Positions 11,625 through 19,360 of a stretch of 32,510 bases of DNA are shown piece by piece. Origin of the DNA: an uncultured SAR86 cluster bacterium. Lineage in GTDB: Bacteria > Pseudomonadota > Gammaproteobacteria > Magnimaribacterales > AG-339-G14. Position 1 is the first letter of the stretch, and each line of letters starts with the position of its first letter. Location of the stretch: assembly GCA_902632605.1 (NCBI GenBank), contig CACPDB010000004.1, forward strand, positions 1 through 32,510. Direction: 5' to 3'. The notes below the pieces were generated by a model. That model saw only the letters and a list, made by a program, of their open reading frames with translations. It was not told the origin of the DNA and made no database searches. Both the position numbers and the translations under genes were made by a program.

Positions 11625-12603
11625 ATACAATCCTTATTCTGCCAATTTGTTCACCCTTCAATATTTTATCAATTTCGCCTGGCAAATCATTAAGATCAAT
11701 ATCTTTAATGTTTTCATCAATGTTTGATAATTTCCATGAAGAAGCAAAATTTCCCCAAACTTCTTCCTTTACCTCTATAAGAGATTCTGCAGAGTCTATA
11801 CCGAAAAGAGTTAAACCTCTAAGAATAAATGGAAATATACTTGTATCTAGATTAAGACCACCAACCATGCCACAACAAGCAATAGCTGATCTTTGAGATG
11901 TTGAGCAGATTAAATTTGATAAAATATTTCCTCCAACGGCATCTATACCGCCTGAGTAAATTGGTTTTTGTAATGGTGCTATAAGATCAACATCTAAAGT
12001 ATTTCTGTCAATTATTTGTTTGGCACCTAAAGTTTTAAGTAAATCTTCTTGCTCGGTTTTTCCAGTAATAGCTGATACTTCAAAACCTAATTTAGAAAAA
12101 AGCATCAGACTTATGATTCCTACTCCACCTGTTACTCCAGAAACAAATACATTACCATCTTCAGGTTTTAATCCATGATTTAAAAGCTTTCTTAAACATA
12201 ATCCTGCTGTCAATCCAGCAGTGCCAAAAGCCATTGATTCAGAAAGAGATAAATTATCTGGTTTTTTTACTATCCAGTCTTCAGGAACTTTGATGTATTC
12301 ACCAAAGCCGCCATAAGTATTCATGCCCATATCGTATCCTGTGACTATCACCTCATCGCCTTCAGAAAATTTCGTACCTGAAGTTTTTTCTATTATTCCC
12401 GCTGCATCAATACCCGGAGTATGTGGATAATTTCTAGTAACTCCTTTGTTACCAGAAGCAGATAGAGCATCTTTATAATTTAGGGATGAAAATTTAACCT
12501 TTATTAAGGTGTCATGCTCTGGCAATGAAGAAAGGTCAAGTTTTTCTATTGAATTTACGAATGTTTTATTTTCTTCGCTAGTTACTAAAGCTTTATATTT
12601 CAT
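11617..12603 (-). CDS. acuI: YhdH/AcuI-type acryloyl-CoA reductase (quinone oxidoreductase family)
   Basis: A 328-residue MDR-superfamily NADPH oxidoreductase without the zinc-binding cysteines of alcohol dehydrogenases. SSLNYKDALSASG (about residues 39-51), YPHTPGIDAAGII (about 59-71), GFGEYIKVPEDWIV and GTAGLTAGLCL are the signature of the YhdH/YhfP/AcuI branch. The cofactor loop is VFVSGVTGGVGIISL. AcuI reduces toxic acryloyl-CoA to propionyl-CoA and is important in marine bacteria that use DMSP or acrylate; that role here is inferred from family only, since no dmd or ddd gene is in the window. It heads the set with the small peptide and the nitronate monooxygenase, and diverges from the first TorF-like gene across 226 bases. 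Confidence 0.85.
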   Translation of the reverse strand: MKYKALVTSEENKTFVNSIEKLDLSSLPEHDTLIKVKFSSLNYKDALSASGNKGVTRNYPHTPGIDAAGIIEKTSGTKFSEGDEVIVTGYDMGMNTYGGFGEYIKVPEDWIVKKPDNLSLSESMAFGTAGLTAGLCLRKLLNHGLKPEDGNVFVSGVTGGVGIISLMLFSKLGFEVSAITGKTEQEDLLKTLGAKQIIDRNTLDVDLIAPLQKPIYSGGIDAVGGNILSNLICSTSQRSAIACCGMVGGLNLDTSIFPFILRGLTLFGIDSAESLIEVKEEVWGNFASSWKLSNIDENIKDIDLNDLPGEIDKILKGEQIGRIRIVYD

Positions 12604-12829
12604 TTTTTAAAAGAAAGTATTAAAACATAGAGCATTCAGTTAAAAAAGTTTTGTTAGAAAAATATCTATTTTTTTATGCACTAAGAAATATCAATGATTT
12701 GTATATAATTTTGAAATAAGCATCTTTATGATGCAAAACTTCTAAATTTTGGTAATTCAAGTCTAAAAATGTATCAAAAACAGCACTTGTATAATTTATT
12801 TTTTTTAAATAATTAATTTAGGAGTATTC
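12604..12829. other. Divergent intergenic region, acuI / TorF-like gene 1
   Basis: This 226-base region has no convincing ORF. It holds two TATAAT strings on the plus strand (12704-12709 and 12790-12795), a small dyad GCATC-TTTAT-GATGC (12720-12734) that could be an operator or a weak hairpin, and a clear ribosome site (TTAGGAGT) just before the TorF-like ATG. No promoter for acuI is obvious. Confidence 0.6.
12790..12795 (+). promoter_or_regulatory. Candidate -10 box for TorF-like gene 1
   Basis: A perfect TATAAT preceded by TTG, as before trxB. It would give a leader of about 28 bases before the ATG at 12830, with AGGAG well placed in it. The -35 position has no TTGACA-like sequence, so the promoter may depend on an activator or on the upstream TTG. 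Confidence 0.4.
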
Positions 12830-13447
12830 ATGAATATTTTGAAAAAAATCTTTTTAGTTTCATTTATTTCTTTAAGCAGTGCGAGCTTTACTGAAGTTTC
12901 CTTATCAGGGAATGTAGCTTTGACAACAGACTATGTTTGGAGAGGAATGACTCAAAACGATGGCGATCCATCTATCAGTGGTGGTTTTGACTTAGAGGAT
13001 GACAGTGGTTTTTACTTGGGCGTCTGGGCAGCTAATGTTAGTGGTGGAACTAGTTCTTTGGAGTTAGATGGTTATTTGGGTTACTCGGGTTCGTTCAATG
13101 ATGATTCGGGTTATGATTTCGGATTCATTGCATATACATATCCAGATAATGCAACTCTAGATTTTGAAGAGTTGTACCTAACAATTGATTTTTATGGTGT
13201 CTATGTAACATATGCCAATGGTATAGATACTGCTACCAATTATGGCGAAGTTGGATACTCAGTTGATGCTGGACCCGGAGCATTTTCTATTTCTTATGGA
13301 GATTACGAAAATGTCGGTAAAAATTATTTGGTAGGCTACGAATACCCTGTGGGTGACTTTACTTTAGGTTTTTACTATTCTGATTTCAATTCAGATAGCG
13401 GTCCTAGTGGTGATCAAGACGGCGGATTCTTTTCTATAAGTTACTAA
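12830..13447 (+). CDS. TorF-like outer-membrane protein 1 (Gcw_chp family)
   Basis: A 205-residue secreted protein with a signal peptide (about residues 1-20) and the family hallmark DYVWRGMTQNDGDPSISGGFDL. It is built of alternating strands (YLGVWAAN, LELDGYLGYSG, FTLGFYYSDF) and ends in an aromatic (SISY), as outer-membrane barrels do. TorF/Gcw_chp (TIGR02001) proteins are putative porins whose substrates are unknown. A good ribosome site (AGGAGT) lies 6-7 bases before the ATG. Gly, Asp and Ser are abundant and lysine is rare, and its codons are less A+T-rich than those of surrounding genes, consistent with high expression. It is the first of three tandem paralogues. Confidence 0.88.
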   Translation: MNILKKIFLVSFISLSSASFTEVSLSGNVALTTDYVWRGMTQNDGDPSISGGFDLEDDSGFYLGVWAANVSGGTSSLELDGYLGYSGSFNDDSGYDFGFIAYTYPDNATLDFEELYLTIDFYGVYVTYANGIDTATNYGEVGYSVDAGPGAFSISYGDYENVGKNYLVGYEYPVGDFTLGFYYSDFNSDSGPSGDQDGGFFSISY

Positions 13448-13455
13448 ATTAAATT

Positions 13456-13577
13456 CCTCCCAGTTGCTTACTGGGAGGTACCAAAAAACTATAATGTTTT
13501 ATTCCCCTTTCTTAAAAACTTTATAGTTTACAAACCCCTTTACTTTTTAAAGGAGATTAGGGGTTTGTTTGTCTTTT
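13456..13577 (+). ncRNA. Candidate 3'-UTR-derived small RNA or structured 3' end of TorF-like gene 1
   Basis: Hairpin 1 is CCTCCCAGT / ACTGGGAGG (13456-13464 with 13470-13478, loop TGCTT). Hairpin 2 pairs AAACTATAA (13486-13494) with TTATAGTTT (13521-13529) and GTTTT with AAAAC inside, exposing a loop containing TTCCCCTTTC. Hairpin 3 is the terminator. A stable 5' stem, an exposed C-rich loop complementary to ribosome-site-like G/A sequence, and a terminal T-tailed hairpin together resemble a 3'-UTR small RNA. This is a structural inference only; it may simply be a stabilised message end. Confidence 0.3.
13531..13577 (+). terminator. Intrinsic terminator after TorF-like gene 1
   Basis: CAAACCCCT (13531-13539) pairs perfectly with AGGGGTTTG (13559-13567); the interior contains CTTTTTAAAG. 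The stem is followed by TTTGTCTTTT. Only the plus strand has the T-rich tail. Confidence 0.7.
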
Positions 13578-13685
13578 AAGTGAATTTATGTACACATTTA
13601 AAGAGTTTTTGTAAAAAAATCTTTAAAGACAGCCCCTTTTATTGTTTAATGCGCTTATCTTTTATAAATTTATAATGGAGATGAT

Positions 13686-14309
13686 ATGAAAAGTATAAAA
13701 ATTGCTTTAACAAGCATGTTTTTAGTAATAAGTTCTTATGCATCTGCTGTAGAAATTTCAAGCAATGTAGGCTTAAGTAGTGACTACATCTGGCGTGGAA
13801 TGACTCAGACAAATGGAGACATCTCTGTAAATGGAGGTTTCGACCTTTCTACAGATATGGGTTTCTATATAGGAACTTGGGCATCTAATGCTAACGTAGG
13901 TACTGCATCTATGGAATTAGACGTCTATCTTGGCTTTTCTGGCGAAATGGCGGAAAACATGACTTACAACGTAGGTTATATTTCTGTTATCTATCCAGGA
14001 AACGATGCAGCTGACTTCGAAGAAGCTTACGTTGGATTTAATATTTATGGCCTTAGCATCCTATATTCTGATGGTCAAAATAATGGTCCTTCCTATAGTG
14101 AAATCGGATATTCTGTTGATGCTGGACCCGGATCTTTCGGTATTTCATATGGTGAATATGAAGACACTGGAGATAACACATTAGTTGGTTATGACTGGAA
14201 TGTTGGTGACTTTAGTCTTGGTTTTTATTACTTTGACTTCGAAGCTGACTCAGCTGGATCAATGACTGATGATGATGGTGCTTATGTTTCATTAAGCAGG
14301 TCTTTCTAA
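13686..14309 (+). CDS. TorF-like outer-membrane protein 2 (Gcw_chp family)
   Basis: A 207-residue paralogue of the previous gene. The signal peptide ends at ASA (about residue 21), followed by SSDYIWRGMTQTNGDISVNGGFDL, the same hallmark. GYSVDAGPGSFGISYGEYED nearly repeats GYSVDAGPGAFSISYGDYEN of protein 1, and both genes share the DNA string GATGCTGGACCCGGA. It ends in SLSRSF with a terminal phenylalanine, the classical BAM recognition signature. Codons are relatively G+C-rich for this window, suggesting strong expression. GGAG precedes the ATG. It has its own strong terminator, so each barrel can be expressed separately. Substrate unknown. Confidence 0.88.
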   Translation: MKSIKIALTSMFLVISSYASAVEISSNVGLSSDYIWRGMTQTNGDISVNGGFDLSTDMGFYIGTWASNANVGTASMELDVYLGFSGEMAENMTYNVGYISVIYPGNDAADFEEAYVGFNIYGLSILYSDGQNNGPSYSEIGYSVDAGPGSFGISYGEYEDTGDNTLVGYDWNVGDFSLGFYYFDFEADSAGSMTDDDGAYVSLSRSF

Positions 14310-14331
14310 GAACTTAAAATAAGTTAAAATT

Positions 14332-14361
14332 AAAGCCTCTCTTTTTAGAGAGGCTTTTTTT
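14332..14361 (+). terminator. Intrinsic terminator of TorF-like gene 2, carrying the ribosome site of gene 3
   Basis: AAAGCCTCTCT (14332-14342) pairs perfectly with AGAGAGGCTTT (14347-14357) around TTTT, and the T run extends to 14361. The ATG of TorF-like gene 3 is the next base. The only Shine-Dalgarno-like sequence for that ATG is AGAGAGG, which is the 3' arm of this stem (spacing 8). Confidence 0.9.
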
Positions 14362-15009
14362 ATGAATCTTTTAATAAAAGTTTTTTTTGTATTTTTTTTC
14401 TCTCTATCAATTTTTACCGAAAGAGAAATTGAATTTTCCTTGAACAGCGATTCAATATGGCGAGGGCTAACTCAAAATAATGGAAATCCAACATTAGGAA
14501 TGGATTTGAATATTTCGCTTTCAAATGGGCTAATTTCAGGTCTATGGATTGAGAGTTGTTGTTCTGAAAGTTCATCCTATCCTAATAGAGAAGTTGGTTT
14601 TTTTCTTGGTTACCAGAAAATTATTAATAATAATTTGAATTTCTTATTGAGTTATACCGGAACAAATTATCCAAATTCAAAAAGTGATAACTATGATGAA
14701 TTAGAATTTAATTTTTCATTTTTTGATTTTGAAATATCTTACTTCAAAGGATTAGATAATTTTCCAGATTATTACGAACTTTCTTATAACTATGATTTTT
14801 TAAACAATACTTTGGGTTTATCTTATGGAAGTTTTGATCCTTATAAAAATGATAATTTTTCTAACGGAAAAAATTATTCAGTTGGGATTGATTCTTTTCA
14901 AGAAGATTTTACTTTAAGCTTTTTTTATTATTACTTTAATGCGAGATCCTCAAGTACTTACGATGATGATGGGTTTGTATTTTCAATATCTAGGAAGACA
15001 TCATTTTAA
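14362..15009 (+). CDS. TorF-like outer-membrane protein 3, divergent paralogue
   Basis: A 215-residue third paralogue. It keeps a signal peptide (about residues 1-19), SDSIWRGLTQNNGNPTLG, a GYQKI strand, YELSYNYDFLNNTLGLSYGSFDPY and FTLSFFYYYFNARSSSTYDDDGFVFSISRK, so the whole barrel plan is present. It differs in being asparagine-, serine- and phenylalanine-rich with very A+T-rich codons, and has CCSESS, an unusual cysteine pair, near residue 55. The start codon directly abuts the T run of the preceding terminator, and its ribosome site is inside that hairpin, so it should be poorly expressed except by readthrough. It overlaps the end of the opposite-strand carboxyltransferase gene by 20 bases. 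Confidence 0.8.
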   Translation: MNLLIKVFFVFFFSLSIFTEREIEFSLNSDSIWRGLTQNNGNPTLGMDLNISLSNGLISGLWIESCCSESSSYPNREVGFFLGYQKIINNNLNFLLSYTGTNYPNSKSDNYDELEFNFSFFDFEISYFKGLDNFPDYYELSYNYDFLNNTLGLSYGSFDPYKNDNFSNGKNYSVGIDSFQEDFTLSFFYYYFNARSSSTYDDDGFVFSISRKTSF

Positions 15010-16348
15010 AAATTTTTTCACTCCCATAAGGAATGAGAATAAAGGTTAATATATTTTCTTCAATGCTACTCAAATCATCTATTTTTAATTTTTCACAATA
15101 TTGCTTTAAATTCACTTTATAGTCTTCAAATTTTTCTGTTAGAAAATCTGCAGGACGTTCTTTAATATTAGTTTTTTGCTCTAAGGCCTTTTCAAGTAAA
15201 TCTGTATTTATATCGCCAGGAAGTTTGCCGTAATAACCAAGAATAAGGTCTATTATTTCAATCGATAGTGTCTCATATCTTTTATTGACAATATTTGAGA
15301 GAGCTTGTGCTCCAATAATTTGTGATGCAGGTGTCACAAGAGGCACAAAACCAACATCTTTTCGCACTTCATATATTTCTGATACAACTTCTTCTAACAA
15401 ATCTTCTTTTCCTAAATTTTTTAATTGAGTTTCTAAATTAGATAGCATGCCACCTGGCACTTGATTCACTAACATTTGCAAATCAACTCCTTTCATACTT
15501 CCTTCAAATTCTTTGTATTTCTCTCTTACCACTTTGAAATACTCTGAAATTTTTAAGAGATCTTTTAAATTGATATCTACATTAATTTTTTTTTCTTCTA
15601 GCAAATAAATCATAGTCTCTGTTGCAGAGTGACCATACCCCATACTCATCGATGATATTGATGTATCAATGTTATCTACGCCAGCTTCAATGGCCTTCAT
15701 ATTTGTTAAGTTAGACATTCCAGTTGTAGCATGAGTGTGTAGATGAATTGGAATTGATAATTCTTTTTTTAATTTGGAAATTAACTCATAGGCAAATTCC
15801 GGGCTTAAGATGCCAGACATATCTTTAATGCAGAGAGAATCACATTGTAAATCCTCGATTTCCTTAGCCAAATCAATCCATGTGTCTAGAGTATGTACAG
15901 GACTTATTGTATAGGCGATAGTGCCTTGGGCATGCTTATCATATTTTTTTACTTCTTCGACGCTATGCTTGATGTTTCTGAGATCATTTAAAGCATCAAA
16001 AATTCTAAAGATATCTATTCCATTTATTGCAGATTTTTCAATAAACTTAGAGACTATTTCATCACTATAATGTTTATAACCAACTAAATTTTGCCCTCTT
16101 AAGAGCATTTGTTGATTTGTTTTTGGCATAGCTTTTTTTAATTCTCTTAATCTTTCCCATGGATCTTCATCTAAATAACGTACACAAGAATCAAAAATAG
16201 CACCGCCCCAACTTTCAATAGAGGTATAACCTACATCATCTAATTTTGATGCAATTGGAAGTATGTCATCTAGTTTCAAACGTGTTGAAAGGAGAGATTG
16301 GTTGCCATCTCTAAGCACAACTTCTGTAATTCCAATTTTTTTATTCAC
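14990..16348 (-). CDS. Oxaloacetate decarboxylase alpha-type carboxyltransferase without biotin domain
   Basis: A 452-residue protein of the OadA / pyruvate carboxylase-B / transcarboxylase 5S family. TEVVLRDGNQSLLSTRLKLDD at the start carries the metal-binding aspartate (Asp14). RGQNLVGYKHYSD, IDIFRIFDALNDLRN, CIKDMSGILSPEFAYEL with the expected carboxylatable lysine, and HLHTHATTGMSN with the metal histidines follow. The conserved carboxyltransferase region is complete, but the chain stops without the biotinyl domain (no AMKM-type motif) found in full-length OadA of about 590 residues. No biotin carrier, oadB or oadG is in the window. It may work with a separate carrier or as a biotin-independent enzyme. 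It overlaps the alpha/beta hydrolase by 8 bases. Confidence 0.85.
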   Translation of the reverse strand: MNKKIGITEVVLRDGNQSLLSTRLKLDDILPIASKLDDVGYTSIESWGGAIFDSCVRYLDEDPWERLRELKKAMPKTNQQMLLRGQNLVGYKHYSDEIVSKFIEKSAINGIDIFRIFDALNDLRNIKHSVEEVKKYDKHAQGTIAYTISPVHTLDTWIDLAKEIEDLQCDSLCIKDMSGILSPEFAYELISKLKKELSIPIHLHTHATTGMSNLTNMKAIEAGVDNIDTSISSMSMGYGHSATETMIYLLEEKKINVDINLKDLLKISEYFKVVREKYKEFEGSMKGVDLQMLVNQVPGGMLSNLETQLKNLGKEDLLEEVVSEIYEVRKDVGFVPLVTPASQIIGAQALSNIVNKRYETLSIEIIDLILGYYGKLPGDINTDLLEKALEQKTNIKERPADFLTEKFEDYKVNLKQYCEKLKIDDLSSIEENILTFILIPYGSEKIFKMMSS

Positions 16349-17312
16349 TATTTGAGAAACTTATTAAACAATTAGTCAAAAAAGGTCCAACAGTGCTTGG
16401 TAATGCGTAGGTAATATCATGATGACCATTTTCAATTACTTTGTAACTTATATTAGGATAATCTGATCGTAAAGAATCTAAACCTTCTATTGGGACAACT
16501 TCATCTGCATTACCCCAAATAACAGATGCACTAATATTTTTCTTTCCTAATTCCTGATACATTTTTTTAGTATTAAATAAATTAAAATTATTTGCTGTTG
16601 ATATTAAAGATCTTGTAAAGCCTTCGAACTTCATTTGTTCTTGATAAACTTTATTTAATTCAACCTGGGATAATTTATTTTCATCTTCATCAGTCGTTAA
16701 TTCAATGGAGGATTTACCGCCATACATTAAAGATGGAAAAACAACAGAGATATACTTATTAATTAGAGGTGTATTAAGAATTTTAAGATAAAAATTAGGT
16801 TGAGATTCTCTTTCAAACATATAACCTGCAGGAGCTATAAAGTTTACTGAAATTACCTGATTTGGATACTCATTTGCAAAATACCCAACAATAGGTCCGC
16901 CCATAGAATATCCAATTAAATGAACTTTTTGCTCTATATTTAAATAGCTAATGAGTTCTTTTAAGGTTGAAACGTAAAAATCTTTTGTGTAGTCAACTTT
17001 TGGTCTTGAAGAAAACCCTCTCCCGTAATGGTCATAGACTATGACATCAAACCCAGCATCTGTTAAAAAAGGAACGATTCCTTTCCAGACGATACTTGGA
17101 GTGGAAAATCCATGTACTAAAACTACAGTTTGGCCTATAGGATTAATCGGCTTAAAAGTTTGATAAAAAATATTTCCATTTTTTAAATCAGCAAATTTTC
17201 CATATGAGGGCTTAATAATTTTAGATGGGTTTTCTAATTTAATAGAATAGTAAAGATAAGGAAGCAAAATGAATGCTATTAATATGAAAATAAAAAATAA
17301 AAAAAACTTCAC
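16341..17312 (-). CDS. Membrane-anchored alpha/beta hydrolase
   Basis: A 323-residue alpha/beta-fold hydrolase. A single N-terminal hydrophobic helix (about residues 3-23) should anchor it or direct export. The oxyanion HG is in VVLVHGFSTPS (63-73), the nucleophile is Ser136 in GYSMGG, the acid is the aspartate of WGNADEVVP and the base is in ENGHHDITY. YDHYGRGFSSRP is typical of lipase/esterase-like members. The substrate cannot be read. It overlaps the following carboxyltransferase gene (8 bases) and diverges from the glycerophosphodiesterase gene across 36 bases; a role in lipid turnover together with that gene is possible but only inferred. Confidence 0.88.
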   Translation of the reverse strand: MKFFLFFIFILIAFILLPYLYYSIKLENPSKIIKPSYGKFADLKNGNIFYQTFKPINPIGQTVVLVHGFSTPSIVWKGIVPFLTDAGFDVIVYDHYGRGFSSRPKVDYTKDFYVSTLKELISYLNIEQKVHLIGYSMGGPIVGYFANEYPNQVISVNFIAPAGYMFERESQPNFYLKILNTPLINKYISVVFPSLMYGGKSSIELTTDEDENKLSQVELNKVYQEQMKFEGFTRSLISTANNFNLFNTKKMYQELGKKNISASVIWGNADEVVPIEGLDSLRSDYPNISYKVIENGHHDITYALPSTVGPFLTNCLISFSNSE

Positions 17313-17348
17313 CTATTCATCTTAAATCCTAATATCATTTTTATCTAT

Positions 17349-18086
17349 ATGAAAGATAACTATCAGAATGACCCTTTTGTTGGTCTATCACACAGAGGAA
17401 ATTCTAAAGAATTCATTGAGAATAGTTTTGAAGCATTTAATTCCGTCGTGCAAATGGGCTTCAGGTATATAGAAACAGATTTAAGAATGACCTTAGATAG
17501 AGAAGTAATTACCTTTCACGATTTAGACTTAAAAAGATTGTTTGGAATAGATGTTCAAGTGAATGATCTTACTTTTAATGAAATTGCTAAATTATTCAAA
17601 GAAAAAAATTGTAAATTGCTTACCCTTGAGGATGCATTGAAAAGTTTTCCTGATACAAATTTTAATATTGATTTAAAAGATAATAAGGTCACGAAAGATA
17701 GTATTGATATTGTTTCAAATTTAAATGCATTTCACAGAGTATGTTTTGCCTCGTTCAATTCAAGCAGAACTCAGGAAGTTTTAAATTTTAACCAAAATGC
17801 ATTTGTTTCAATGGGGTTAAAGGATGTAGCTAAATTTAAATTTTTTAAAATGCACAATAAAAGAATTAAATTTCTACAAATCCCTTTAGTGTGGAATGGT
17901 ATTAAAGTGGTTACAAAAAATTTAATCAAGAAAGCTCACAATAAAGGCTTATTTGTTCATGTATGGACAATAAATGATAAAAAAGTAATGAATGATCTAA
18001 TAAATATTGGAGTAAATGGAATTGTTACCGATGAGCCTCAAATGCTAATGGAGGTTATGAAAAATAAAAATCTAATCCCTTACTAA
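17349..18086 (+). CDS. Glycerophosphodiester phosphodiesterase
   Basis: A 245-residue GDPD-family TIM barrel that hydrolyses glycerophosphodiesters to glycerol-3-phosphate and an alcohol. The catalytic set is visible: His15-Arg16 in LSHRGNS, Glu24-Asn25 in FIENSFEAF, Glu42 and Asp44 in YIETDLRM, and His57-Asp58 in TFHDLD. The end VHVWTINDKKVMNDLINIGVNGIVTDEPQML is diagnostic. There is no signal peptide, so it is cytoplasmic, like UgpQ. Its last 15 bases overlap the end of the opposite-strand MFS gene. Phospholipid-derived diesters are a phosphorus and carbon source in marine waters. Confidence 0.92.
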   Translation: MKDNYQNDPFVGLSHRGNSKEFIENSFEAFNSVVQMGFRYIETDLRMTLDREVITFHDLDLKRLFGIDVQVNDLTFNEIAKLFKEKNCKLLTLEDALKSFPDTNFNIDLKDNKVTKDSIDIVSNLNAFHRVCFASFNSSRTQEVLNFNQNAFVSMGLKDVAKFKFFKMHNKRIKFLQIPLVWNGIKVVTKNLIKKAHNKGLFVHVWTINDKKVMNDLINIGVNGIVTDEPQMLMEVMKNKNLIPY

Positions 18087-19340
18087 ACTTGTTCTTGGTA
18101 CATAGAATAAAATTAGGATTCCAGGAATGAATAAAAGAAGCAAACTAATGATTCCAGCTTTTGGATTATCAAATATATAAGCCATCCAACCAACTAAAGC
18201 GGGTCCCACTACAACAGCAGATTTTCCAATCAAATTATAAAAGCCAAAAAATTCAGTAGCTTTTCCTTGAGGAATCAATCTACTAAATATAGTTCTGCTA
18301 ACAGACTGGACGCCTCCTTGAACCAATCCAACGAGTCCTGCAAGAATAAAAAAATCGGTAGCACTTGTAATGAATAAACTGTAAATACAAATCAGTATGT
18401 AAATTAGAATTCCGACAACAAGCATATTAAATAAGCCAAATTTTTCAGCCAAATAGCCATAAGCAAAGGTTGCTGGAAATCCGATAAATTGAGTAAAAAT
18501 TAAAGCAATTATTAATTTAGAAGAATCAAATCCTAAGTCAGTTCCATAAGCAACTGCCATTCTCACAATGGTATCTATTGCGTCTATATAAAACCAATAA
18601 GCTACCAAAAAAATTAATACAGGTTTATATTTCTTAATTTCTCTAAAAGTATCAAAAACTCTTATAAAAGACTGTTTTAGAGGATTTTTAAAATCAATCG
18701 TGTCTTCAAATTTTTTTTGTTTAACAAATATAAACAAAGGAATTGAAAATACAAACCACCAAATAGCTACAGATAAGAATGAATATAAAATACCTTCTGT
18801 TTGAGTATTTAAATTGAAATAAGAAGGATATAAATACATTAAGACATTAATAAGAAAAAGAATCCCTCCTCCTAAATATCCAAGTGCATAGCCCATTGAA
18901 GAAACATAGTTCCTATCTTCACTAGAAGAAACATCTATTAAAAGAGAGTCATAAAAAATATTTGCCCCTGAAAAACCTATAATTGATAAACCAAAAATTA
19001 TTAAACTCCACTCCCAAAAACCATAAGAAATAAAGAAAAGAATACTGGTAGAAATTATTCCCAATAAAGCAAAAATTAATAAGAATAGTTTTTTGTTGCG
19101 AGATAAGTCTGCCATCGCTCCCAATATTGGAGCTATCAAAACTATAATGACTCCAGCTACTGAGCTTGCGGTTCCTAATAAAGCAGTTGAGGTTGCATCA
19201 TCTAAATCACCAGCCCAGAAGGACTTAAAAAAAAGTGGGAAAAAACCTGCTAAAACGGTAGTTGCAAAAACAGAGTTTGCCCAATCATATAGGGACCAAG
19301 AAAATTTTTCTCTAAAGGTATATCTTTTTGTGACAGTCAT
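18072..19340 (-). CDS. MFS transporter, UMF1/Atg22-like
   Basis: A 422-residue integral inner-membrane protein with about twelve hydrophobic segments. The start FSWSLYDWANSVFATTVLAGFFPLFFKSFW is the hallmark of the UMF1 (Atg22-like) branch of the major facilitator superfamily, and VQSVSRTIFSRLIPQGKATEFFGFYNLIGKSAVVVGP near the end is equally typical. Yeast Atg22 exports amino acids from the vacuole; the substrates of bacterial members are mostly unknown. It diverges from a small membrane-protein gene with 20 bases between starts and converges with the glycerophosphodiesterase gene. Confidence 0.92.
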   Translation of the reverse strand: MTVTKRYTFREKFSWSLYDWANSVFATTVLAGFFPLFFKSFWAGDLDDATSTALLGTASSVAGVIIVLIAPILGAMADLSRNKKLFLLIFALLGIISTSILFFISYGFWEWSLIIFGLSIIGFSGANIFYDSLLIDVSSSEDRNYVSSMGYALGYLGGGILFLINVLMYLYPSYFNLNTQTEGILYSFLSVAIWWFVFSIPLFIFVKQKKFEDTIDFKNPLKQSFIRVFDTFREIKKYKPVLIFLVAYWFYIDAIDTIVRMAVAYGTDLGFDSSKLIIALIFTQFIGFPATFAYGYLAEKFGLFNMLVVGILIYILICIYSLFITSATDFFILAGLVGLVQGGVQSVSRTIFSRLIPQGKATEFFGFYNLIGKSAVVVGPALVGWMAYIFDNPKAGIISLLLLFIPGILILFYVPRTSLVRD

Positions 19341-19360
19341 TCTGTGAGGTGATGAAATTT

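Larger units (their letters stand above)
13448..13685 (+). other. Structured spacer between TorF-like genes 1 and 2
   Basis: This 238-base region without an ORF contains three successive hairpins (13456-13478, 13486-13529, 13531-13567), the last followed by a T-rich tail, then about 100 A+T-rich bases that must carry the promoter of TorF-like gene 2. In that part I see TTGTTT (13642-13647) and TATAAA (13663-13668), spaced only 15 bases, plus a palindrome TCTTTAAAGA at 13620-13629. GGAG at 13677-13680 is the ribosome site of gene 2. Confidence 0.6.

Noticed and set aside
11708-11896. Open frame of 62 codons on the plus strand
   Set aside because: Antisense to the acuI-like gene, with no family resemblance or ribosome site.
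19093-19347. Open frame of 84 codons on the plus strand
   Set aside because: Antisense to the MFS gene; its composition mirrors membrane helices.
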